Shown one piece after another: positions 1 through 6,173 of a stretch of 6,173 nucleotides of DNA. Below the pieces are notes generated by a model that had not been told where the DNA came from, did not search any database, and was given only the letters and a program-made list of their open reading frames with translations. Every line of letters starts with the position of its first letter. Positions within the stretch are counted from its first letter, which is position 1. A program made the translations under genes and the position numbers. Source of the DNA: Planctomycetota bacterium (GTDB lineage: Bacteria; Planctomycetota; Planctomycetia; Pirellulales; Lacipirellulaceae); assembly GCA_024278035.1 (NCBI GenBank), contig JAJRUA010000172.1, forward strand, positions 1 to 6,173. The letters are read 5' to 3'.

Positions 1-2
1 AA

Positions 3-145
3 GAACCCCAGGAGCCCGCTGATCATGCATTAGGCCGTTCCCGTGGTGGGCAGTCCCCAGAAAAAAGGGCCACTAAAATCCATATCTTGTGCGATGGCGT
101 CGGCCACCCGTTGGGATTTCAGCTTTCACCTGGCCAAGCTCGTCG
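3..145 (+). pseudogene. IS5-family (IS427-like) transposase fragment
   Basis: Reading frame 3, open from the window edge, gives a peptide with the segments EPADHALGRSRGG, TKIHILCDGVGHPLGF and LSPGQ. This is the central part of IS5/IS427-group DDE transposases (typical form: DHALGRSRGG, then TKIHLLCDG.G.PL, then a TPGQ-like motif). The usual spacing between GRSRGG and TKIH is expanded by a few residues (QSPEKRA), which suggests decay. Similarity stops just after SPGQ at about position 140-145. The second Asp and the catalytic Glu of the DDE triad, which would lie downstream, are absent, so this is a 3'-truncated, non-functional remnant. The 5' part may continue left of the window. The family call rests on recognised motifs; the exact right end is uncertain. 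Confidence 0.72.
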
Positions 146-232
146 GTGCCGAGGCGGATGGCGAAAAGGCCAAGGCCGAAGAGAACGGAGCGGCCGCGGC
201 CGAGCCGGTGGGGCCCGATCGGTGACCCGTTT
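146..232. other. Ala/Glu-rich tail between IS5 remnant and palindrome, unassigned
   Basis: No gene is recognised here. In frame 1 the stretch reads as an Ala/Glu/Lys-rich peptide (AEADGEKAKAEENGAAAAEP) ending at a TGA at 223-225. It could be the 3' end of a chromosomal gene cut by the IS5 element, because charged Ala-rich tails are common at planctomycete protein ends, or it could be chance in GC-rich DNA. The TGA overlaps a 7-bp sequence (223-229) that matches an arm of the adjacent palindrome. No ribosome binding site or convincing start codon supports an independent gene. Confidence 0.3.
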
Positions 233-261
233 TTAGCCCCGGGTCAGTGACCCGGGGCTAA
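233..261. repeat. REP-like palindrome, left copy
   Basis: A perfect 14-bp inverted repeat, ttagccccgggtca against its complement, around a single central G at 247. It can fold into a very stable GC-rich hairpin in RNA or single-stranded DNA. It matches the copy at 817-845 in all but the central base. The minus-strand transposase frame ends inside it, with its TAA at 235-233. There is no T-run on either side, so it does not look like a canonical intrinsic terminator. Confidence 0.92.
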
Positions 262-756
262 TAACAAAATCCCACGGTTTCGGTCCCCAACCGGCTCGTT
301 CATTATGCCGCTCGACGTATCGGATTCTTGCCACCATGGTCGAATGGTCAAAGCACCATCGTTTGTCGTATCGTGCTGTCCAAATCGGTCGGCCCGGACG
401 CAAACCTAACGTACCGCATCTTTGGCACACTTGACGACTTGGCCAATGGAATGGGTTGTCGGTCCTATCACGAAATGCACGTGCCAACGATCGAGTGAGA
501 GCGCAAGCAGACTTACACCTAACCGGTTCTCGAGCGATTCACCTATCATCCGGCCAACATTGAGTAATTCGTCTTCTTGAAACAAGAAAGGCGAATCCTT
601 CATCCGCCGTCGATCGGAGGATTCAAGAGTTGGGGCGGGATCATGTACCTGTCCCGTCCGATCGACCCAACCACGATGGTCACCTCGCAGCCATGAACCG
701 TAGGTCGTGATCGTAACAAGCGTTGCAAGAGCATTGGGTGTGTAGTCGATGGCCAT
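233..756 (-). pseudogene. REP-associated tyrosine transposase (IS200-like, Y1 HUH), frameshifted
   Basis: The N-terminal part runs from ATG at 756 down to a TAG at 408-406 (116 residues). It contains TITTYGSWLRGDHRGWVDR, typical of RAYT-like transposases, and the HUH metal-binding motif as HVH at residues 92-94 (RWHVHFV). The coding potential then continues in another frame: LGLRPGRPIWTARYDKRW, and ARIRYVERHN, whose Tyr is a candidate catalytic residue, ending with TAA at 235-233. The switch at about 405-412 fits loss of one base: the observed minus-strand taggtttg would restore V-R-Y-G-L-R as tacggtttg. The joined product would be about 174 residues, normal for the family. The last nine codons come from the left palindrome. 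No Shine-Dalgarno sequence precedes the ATG. A sequencing error or programmed frameshift cannot be excluded, but no slippery homopolymer is present. Confidence 0.8.
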
Positions 757-816
757 GAAGGGAGCATAGCCAAGCAGTGTACATGCGACAACCTTTCTGT
801 TGCTTTTATTCTTGGT

Positions 817-845
817 TTAGCCCCGGGTCACTGACCCGGGGCTAA
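817..845. repeat. REP-like palindrome, right copy
   Basis: The same 14-bp perfect inverted repeat as at 233-261, here with C at the centre (831), making it the reverse complement of the left copy. It lies 27 bp upstream of the oleC start, so a hairpin here would sit in the 5' leader of any oleC transcript that begins upstream. It probably marks the outer boundary of the RAYT unit. Confidence 0.92.
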
Positions 846-872
846 AGTTTCCCGCGGTATTCGATAACAATC

Positions 873-2633
873 ATGGGCATGTCCGATGCCCCCACCCCAC
901 CCCGTTCCAATGTCGCCGATCGCTTGGCTGTGGCTGCCGCTGTGCAGCCCGATGCGGTTGCGATTGCCGTGGCAGGGAAACGGGGGGGCTTCAAGACGAT
1001 CACCTACGCTGAGCTGGACGCCGATGCAACAACGCTCGCCCAAGGGTTGGTCGCGATAGGCGTTCGCCCTGGAATGCGGATGGCCCTGCTTGTACGGCCC
1101 GGCATTGAGTTTGTGACGCTCGTTTTTGCTCTCTTGCGAAGCGGGGCGACAATGGTGCTGGTCGATGCCGGTTTGGGACGAAAAAACATTGTGCGTTGCC
1201 TTGCTTCAACCGAACCCGAAGGTTTTGTCGCAATTCCCTTGGGCCACGCGATGCGTTTGCTCAAGCGGCGTGAGTTCCCCAAGGCAAAAATCCATGTTAC
1301 CGTCGGACGGCGCTGGGCCTGGGGTGGCGAGACGCTGGATTCCCTTAGGCGAGCCGCGAGCGCCCCTTTATCGGAAACACACCGCCGGAGGGAATTACCG
1401 CACACCGCCGACGACGACACCGCGGCGATCGTTTTCACGTCCGGCAGCACCGGCCCGCCGAAGGGCGTGCTCTATCGGCACGAGACGTTCGTCACCCAAG
1501 CCGACGAAATCCAGCGGCAGTACGACCTGCAACCGGGCGGTGTGGACCTTGCTTGTTTCCCCCTGTTCGGACTGTTCAACGTCGCCTGCGGTGTGACGAC
1601 CGTGTTCCCCGACATGGATTTTTCACGGCCCGCGTCGTGCAACCCCCATAAATTGCTCGAAGCGGCCAACCATTGGAAATGCAACCAAGCGTTTGGTTCG
1701 CCCGCTGTTTGGGACTGCCTGAGTCGCCACTGCGAAGCGACCGGGGCTCGGATTCCCACGTTACGCAAGGTTTTTTCCTGCGGGGCGCCCGTCCCGGCCA
1801 AGGTCTTGCGGCGAACGCTCGCCTGTGTTCACCCGGAAGCACAGATGCACACTCCCTACGGCGCAACCGAATCGCTCCCCGTCGCCACGATCGAAGCCCA
1901 AGAGGTACTTAACGAAACTGCCGCCAAGACCGACGAAGGAGCGGGCATCTGCGTCGGCCGAAAGTTCGACACGATCGATTGGCGAATCATCCGCATTAGC
2001 GATGGACCGATCACCACGATTGAAGAGACCGAATCTTTGCCCCCAGGCGAGATCGGCGAATTGATCGTACGCGGCCCCCAAGTAAGCCGCAGCTACACAG
2101 GCGAGCCGCGAGCGTCAGTTTCCAGAGAGACGGGGACCGGAGATAATCACCACAACGCCCTGGCCAAAATCCAAGATGGCAATACCATTTGGCATCGTAT
2201 CGGCGATGTCGGCTACTTCGATGACCAACAGCGTTTCTGGTACTGCGGTCGCAAATCGCATCGCGTAGAGACCACCGAGGGAACGCTTTTTACAATCCCC
2301 ATTGAATCCATTGCAAATACTCATCACCGAGTTGAACGGAGCGCCTTAGTCGGCATCGGACCACGCGGTGATCAAAGGCCTGTTTTAGTCATTGAGAGAC
2401 GGCCTGTCCGTGGTCCTTCTGCGGATGTTACAAATGAGGTTGCTACAATGTGTTCCAAAATCATGAAAGTTATTTTGTACCCACGAAAGCTGCCCGTCGA
2501 TATTCGGCATAACTCGAAGATCCGCCGTGAAAAACTAGCCGTTTGGGCGGCCGAGCAACTGCCTCGGCTGAAACCTCCGGCGACTGACGCCGACGGCTCG
2601 CCATCAAAAAAAAGTGATAACTCGTTTAACTAG
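873..2633 (+). CDS. oleC: OleC, beta-lactone synthetase (AMP-binding superfamily) of olefin biosynthesis
   Basis: Acyl-adenylate-forming enzyme of 586 residues, normal for OleC, which uses ATP to convert a 2-alkyl-3-hydroxy acid into a beta-lactone; it is expected to be cytoplasmic in an Ole complex. Visible motifs: phosphate loop FTSGSTGPPKG (188-198) followed by VLYRH; CFPLFGLFNVACG and FPDMDFSRPA, typical of OleC; A5 motif TPYGATES (327-334); A7-like RIGDVGYFD with Asp445; hinge region YCGRKSHRVET (about 457-467); and HNSKIRREKLA with the probable catalytic Lys549. About a dozen extra polar residues (SVSRETGTGDNHHN) lie before the GD motif. ATG at 873 is used; ATG at 879 (MSDAP) is equally plausible, and neither has a clear Shine-Dalgarno sequence. 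A weak promoter-like pair (TGCGAC at 784-789, TATTCT at 807-812) lies inside the RAYT flank. The stop TAG falls inside a heptamer repeat array. The main alternative is another acyl-CoA synthetase-like enzyme; linkage to oleD argues against it. Confidence 0.9.
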   Translation: MGMSDAPTPPRSNVADRLAVAAAVQPDAVAIAVAGKRGGFKTITYAELDADATTLAQGLVAIGVRPGMRMALLVRPGIEFVTLVFALLRSGATMVLVDAGLGRKNIVRCLASTEPEGFVAIPLGHAMRLLKRREFPKAKIHVTVGRRWAWGGETLDSLRRAASAPLSETHRRRELPHTADDDTAAIVFTSGSTGPPKGVLYRHETFVTQADEIQRQYDLQPGGVDLACFPLFGLFNVACGVTTVFPDMDFSRPASCNPHKLLEAANHWKCNQAFGSPAVWDCLSRHCEATGARIPTLRKVFSCGAPVPAKVLRRTLACVHPEAQMHTPYGATESLPVATIEAQEVLNETAAKTDEGAGICVGRKFDTIDWRIIRISDGPITTIEETESLPPGEIGELIVRGPQVSRSYTGEPRASVSRETGTGDNHHNALAKIQDGNTIWHRIGDVGYFDDQQRFWYCGRKSHRVETTEGTLFTIPIESIANTHHRVERSALVGIGPRGDQRPVLVIERRPVRGPSADVTNEVATMCSKIMKVILYPRKLPVDIRHNSKIRREKLAVWAAEQLPRLKPPATDADGSPSKKSDNSFN

Positions 2634-2660
2634 CGACTAGCAACTCCCAACTAGCAACTC
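2626..2660 (+). repeat. Heptanucleotide repeat array between oleC and oleD
   Basis: Five consecutive 7-bp units: ttaacta, gcgacta, gcaactc, ccaacta, gcaactc. They contain a perfect 12-bp direct repeat, actagcaactcc, at 2636-2647 and 2650-2661. The array includes the oleC stop codon (2631-2633) and ends three bases before the oleD ATG, occupying the place where a Shine-Dalgarno sequence would be. It resembles the short tandemly repeated heptamers known from cyanobacteria and seen in planctomycete intergenic DNA. Confidence 0.7.
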
Positions 2661-2663
2661 CGA

Positions 2664-3689
2664 ATGCGTTATCTCGTTACTGGTGCTGGCGGCTTTCTTG
2701 GCCGGTACATTTGTGAACAACTCATCGCCCGTGGCGATACGGTGCGAGGGTTTGCGCGCGGTGACTACCCGGAATTGGTGGCAGCGGGCGTCCCAATGGT
2801 GCGGGGCGATTTGGCAGACCGTGACGCCTTGCTTCGTGCTTGCGAGGGGGTCGATTGCATTTTTCACGTGGCGAGCAAAGTGGGCGTTTGGGGACGTTGG
2901 TTCGATTACTTCCGTGCCAACGTTCACGGGACGCTCAACGTGCTGAGCGTGTGTGAAGAACTGGGCATCACGCGGCTCGTCTTTACCAGCAGCCCGAGCG
3001 TCACGTTCGATGCAGCCCGGTGGGATTGCGATCAGCGGGGTGTCGAAGCGACGGTTCCCTATCCAGAAAAATGGCTCGCCCATTATCCGCACTCCAAAGC
3101 ACTGGCCGAACAGCTGGTGCTTACGCAGAACGGCGCTACCGTTGGTGACGACAAACGGCTCAAGACAACTTCGCTGAGGCCGCATTTGATTTGGGGGCCG
3201 CGCGACCCTCACCTCACGGCCCGACTAATTGAGCGTGCTAAAAAAGGGCGACTCCGTCGCGTTGGTCCAGGCGGTAACCAGGTGGATATGATTTATGTTG
3301 AGAACGCTGCCGAGGCGCACCTGTTGGCCGCCGATGCCCTGGCAACCGACGCCGCACCGAACGCCGGCAAGGCGTATTTTATTAGCCAAGACGAGCCGGT
3401 GGATTGCTGGAAATGGATTGACCAGATCTTGGCGCTTGCCAATCTGCCGCCCGTCAAGCGGTCCGTTTCTGCCCGCATGGCCTACAGCATCGGTGCCCTG
3501 CTCGAAGCGAAGCACTGGATGCTCCGCGACTTCAAGAAAGAACCCCGCATGACCCGGTTTCTCGCCCGACAGTTGGCGACCGACCACTGGTTCGACCCCA
3601 CCGCTGCGGAGCGAGATTTTGGGTATCACCCCCGAGTTTCGACCGAGGAAGGAATGGAGCGGCTAGGCCGCTGGCTTACAGAGGCGTAG
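2664..3689 (+). CDS. oleD: OleD, NAD(P)-dependent 2-alkyl-3-oxoalkanoate reductase (extended SDR)
   Basis: Extended short-chain dehydrogenase of 341 residues, the usual OleD size. It reduces the 2-alkyl-3-ketoacid made by OleA to the beta-hydroxy acid used by OleC. The Rossmann nucleotide-binding motif TGAGGFLG is at residues 6-13; [15 protein letters not shown] (68-82) is typical of OleD and related 3-beta-HSD-type reductases; FTSSPSV (107-113) carries the active-site Ser region; the catalytic pair is Tyr141 and Lys145 (YPHSK); [13 protein letters not shown] and [13 protein letters not shown] follow as in this family. It starts 30 bp after oleC in the same reading frame, so co-transcription and translational coupling are likely. 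There is no Shine-Dalgarno sequence; the heptamer array takes its place. The natural stop is TAG. A generic NAD-dependent epimerase is the fallback call, but adjacency to oleC supports OleD. Confidence 0.9.
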   Translation: MRYLVTGAGGFLGRYICEQLIARGDTVRGFARGDYPELVAAGVPMVRGDLADRDALLRACEGVDCIFHVASKVGVWGRWFDYFRANVHGTLNVLSVCEELGITRLVFTSSPSVTFDAARWDCDQRGVEATVPYPEKWLAHYPHSKALAEQLVLTQNGATVGDDKRLKTTSLRPHLIWGPRDPHLTARLIERAKKGRLRRVGPGGNQVDMIYVENAAEAHLLAADALATDAAPNAGKAYFISQDEPVDCWKWIDQILALANLPPVKRSVSARMAYSIGALLEAKHWMLRDFKKEPRMTRFLARQLATDHWFDPTAAERDFGYHPRVSTEEGMERLGRWLTEA

Positions 3690-3735
3690 GCAAGCCGTCG
3701 GCGTTCCCCCCGCAGAAAGCAAAATCCACCACCGC

Positions 3736-3764
3736 TTTCGGCCTCGCCGAGCCCCAAGTACAAT
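3736..3764 (+). promoter_or_regulatory. Possible promoter for aspS
   Basis: In the 157-bp gap between oleD and aspS the hexamer TACAAT at 3759-3764 resembles a -10 box. With a 17-bp spacer, the matching -35 position holds TTTCGG (3736-3741), a poor match. aspS may equally be read from the oleCD transcript. No terminator hairpin is visible after oleD. Weak pattern match only. Confidence 0.25.
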
Positions 3765-3812
3765 CATTCCCTTTGCCTATCTTTGCAGAGTGGTGGCGGT
3801 TTGCCCCTCACG

Positions 3813-3846
3813 ATTCCGCATTCCCCAATCCGAAATTCGCATTCGT
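3813..3846 (+). repeat. Degenerate heptanucleotide array abutting the aspS start
   Basis: Consecutive 7-bp units attccgc, attcccc, aatccga, aattcgc, then attcgt running directly into the ATG at 3847. The unit differs from the one before oleD but has the same period and the same position against a start codon. The array leaves no room for a Shine-Dalgarno sequence. An upstream in-frame GTG at 3790 would translate the array into an unconserved extension, so it is not chosen as the start. Confidence 0.65.
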
Positions 3847-5646
<1,800 letters not shown>

Positions 5647-5652
5647 TGAGAT

Positions 5653-5696
5653 GGCAAGGAACGCTTTTTAACCCGATCGGCATGTTCCTTCTTGCC
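5653..5696 (+). terminator. Weak hairpin after aspS, possible terminator
   Basis: Arms ggcaaggaac (5653-5662) and gttccttcttgcc (5684-5696) can pair with a three-base bulge and a 21-base loop. The T-run (ctttttaa) lies inside the loop, not after the stem, so this is not a canonical intrinsic terminator. It is placed where an end to aspS transcription would be expected. Confidence 0.3.
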
Positions 5697-5727
5697 TCCC
5701 TTCGCCCGTGTGATACAACGTAATTAC
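5692..5727 (+). promoter_or_regulatory. Possible mazE promoter and operator
   Basis: TTGCCT (5692-5697) and TACAAC (5714-5719) with a 16-bp spacer form a weak promoter pair. Just downstream lies the 8-bp palindrome gtaattac (5720-5727) within a loosely symmetric gtgtgat...attacacac context. MazE/AbrB antitoxins usually bind palindromes overlapping their own promoter, so this is a candidate autoregulatory site. The assignment is by position and pattern only. Confidence 0.3.
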
Positions 5728-5745
5728 ACACCATCGGCGATTCTT

Positions 5746-5755
5746 AAAGGAAGGG
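5746..5755 (+). promoter_or_regulatory. Strong ribosome binding site of the mazE-like gene
   Basis: aaaggaaggg lies 4 bases before the ATG at 5760, with the AGGAAGG core well placed for a Shine-Dalgarno sequence. It is the only clear one in the window; oleC, oleD and aspS have none. It fixes the start of the antitoxin gene. Confidence 0.75.
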
Positions 5756-5759
5756 AACC

Positions 5760-5981
5760 ATGCGTATCGACCTCGTTCAGATCGGAAACTCCAAGGGGAT
5801 TCGCATCCCCAAGGCGATCATTGAACAGGCCCAGCTGACCGAGGTGCTGGATATGGAGGTTGCCGAAGGGGTAATCATTCTTCGCTCAGCCCATCAGCCC
5901 CGGGAGGCTTGGGAAAAGGCGGCGGCTGAGTGCCGCGCGGCGGGCGAAGATCAGCTCGACGCCTGGGATGTAATCATGTAG
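5760..5981 (+). CDS. MazE/SpoVT-AbrB-type antitoxin, no MazF partner beside it
   Basis: A 73-residue protein. Residues 1-45 (RIDLVQIGNSKGIRIPKAII, then LDMEVAEGVIIL) form the swapped-hairpin SpoVT-AbrB DNA-binding domain, with the GNSKGIRIPK signature of MazE-like antitoxins. The C-terminal part (PREAWEKAAAECRAAGEDQLDAWDVIM) is the charged, Trp-containing tail that in this family wraps around and neutralises a MazF-type endoribonuclease. MazF genes normally start at or just past the antitoxin stop. Here only 26 bp separate the TAG from the stop of the convergent methyltransferase, and no MazF-like frame is present. The product is therefore an orphan antitoxin, a stand-alone AbrB-like regulator, or the partner of a toxin encoded elsewhere. 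Start and translation signal are well supported. Confidence 0.85.
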   Translation: MRIDLVQIGNSKGIRIPKAIIEQAQLTEVLDMEVAEGVIILRSAHQPREAWEKAAAECRAAGEDQLDAWDVIM

Positions 5982-6007
5982 CTGGTCGGTCGCCGTCTAC
6001 GGTTCTG

Positions 6008-6173
6008 CTAGACTTTCGTAAGAATCGCGTACATGTTATCGCTGAGGGGGAACTTGTCCAGCAGGTTTTGGCGAGAGACGGTGTAGCCAGCTTCTTTCGC
6101 CAGCTTTTGCAATGTCTTTGGCGTGAAGTAATTGACGTGATCCGGGAATCGGAAGCCGGACCATTTCCGCCCT
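6008..6173 (-). CDS. Class I SAM-dependent methyltransferase, C-terminal part (partial)
   Basis: A minus-strand frame entering from the right edge (first full codon at 6172) and ending at TAG 6010-6008, 54 residues. It reads GRKWSGFRFPDHVNYFTP, then LQKLAKEAGYTV, then SDNMYAILTKV. The W.GF...DHVNYFTP..L..L..EAG pattern is the usual C-terminal third of Methyltransf_11/23-type enzymes, following the SAM-binding core, which lies outside the window. The substrate cannot be told from this part. The gene converges on the mazE-like gene, with 26 bp between the two stop codons and no clear terminator in between. Confidence 0.8.
   Translation of the reverse strand, partial: GRKWSGFRFPDHVNYFTPKTLQKLAKEAGYTVSRQNLLDKFPLSDNMYAILTKV

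Larger units (their letters stand above)
233..845 (-). mobile_element. RAYT-type element: REP-associated transposase bounded by two palindromes
   Basis: A 613-bp unit made of one minus-strand IS200-like transposase frame between two 29-bp palindromes (233-261 and 817-845). The palindromes are identical except for the central base, G in the left copy and C in the right. Each copy is therefore the exact reverse complement of the other, and the pair forms an inverted repeat at the unit's ends. The arrangement matches REP-associated tyrosine transposases, domesticated relatives of IS200/IS605 that sit as single genes flanked by REP palindromes. The transposase frame is broken, so this copy is probably inactive unless the shift is recoded or is an error. 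The right palindrome ends 27 bp before the oleC start. Element boundaries are inferred from the palindromes; no target duplication is evident. Confidence 0.75.

Noticed and set aside
233..261. Left palindrome as an intrinsic terminator
   Set aside because: The stem is strong but neither side has the T-run needed; the near-identical copy at 817-845 shows it is a repeat.
233..487. A separate small gene at the left part of the RAYT
   Set aside because: Its sequence after the first residues continues the transposase similarity in a shifted frame; it is the 3' half of the same gene.
233..845. CRISPR array from the two palindromic repeats
   Set aside because: There are only two copies, about 555 bp apart with a transposase gene between them, and no spacer structure.
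828..1043. Minus-strand open frames over oleC, oleD and aspS
   Set aside because: They are shadows of well-conserved plus-strand genes in GC-rich DNA and show no recognisable domains.
3790..3846. Longer aspS start at GTG 3790
   Set aside because: It adds 19 residues encoded by the heptamer repeat array that are unlike the AspRS N-terminus; ATG 3847 matches the family start.
5982..6007. A short or truncated MazF after the antitoxin
   Set aside because: Only 26 bp remain before the convergent stop, with no start codon or MazF-like residues in any plus-strand frame.

Overview
The window looks like a piece of a planctomycete (Pirellulales-like) chromosome. The OleC and OleD reading frames resemble those I know from planctomycete olefin clusters, the DNA is fairly GC-rich, three of the genes lack a clear Shine-Dalgarno sequence, and short 7-bp repeats sit in front of genes. 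This lineage call is an inference from recalled family features; no search was run.

Layout. Positions 1-232 hold a decayed fragment of an IS5-family transposase, followed by an Ala/Glu-rich tail of unknown origin. Positions 233-845 are a compact mobile unit: a minus-strand REP-associated tyrosine transposase (RAYT, IS200-like HUH nuclease) broken by a frameshift and bounded by two 29-bp near-identical palindromes. Next come oleC (873-2633) and oleD (2664-3689), which encode the beta-lactone synthetase and the 2-alkyl-3-oxoalkanoate reductase of long-chain olefin/beta-lactone biosynthesis. They are 30 bp apart and probably co-transcribed. oleA and oleB are not in the window; the two mobile-element remnants occupy the space upstream of oleC. 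aspS follows (3847-5646): a full-length aspartyl-tRNA synthetase frame with one in-frame amber codon at residue 206, exactly where the family has a conserved Gln. After that is a small MazE/AbrB-type antitoxin gene with a strong ribosome binding site but no MazF beside it (5760-5981). At the right edge is the C-terminal end of a convergent class I SAM-dependent methyltransferase (6008-6173, minus).

How the genes relate. OleD reduces the 2-alkyl-3-ketoacid made by OleA, OleC closes the resulting beta-hydroxy acid to a beta-lactone using ATP, and OleB (not here) would decarboxylate it to the alkene. aspS is an unrelated housekeeping gene. Its sequence carries the RDHGG anticodon-binding signature associated with non-discriminating enzymes, which charge both tRNA-Asp and tRNA-Asn.

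Most notable points: the amber codon in an otherwise intact essential gene; the RAYT with inverted REP-like palindromes, one of which supplies the transposase stop codon; heptanucleotide repeat arrays directly against the start codons of oleD and aspS; and oleC and oleD lying in one reading frame separated by nothing but two amber codons. TAG is the natural stop of four of the five other coding ends that can be judged (oleC, oleD, mazE, methyltransferase; aspS itself ends in TAA), so global reassignment of TAG is unlikely.
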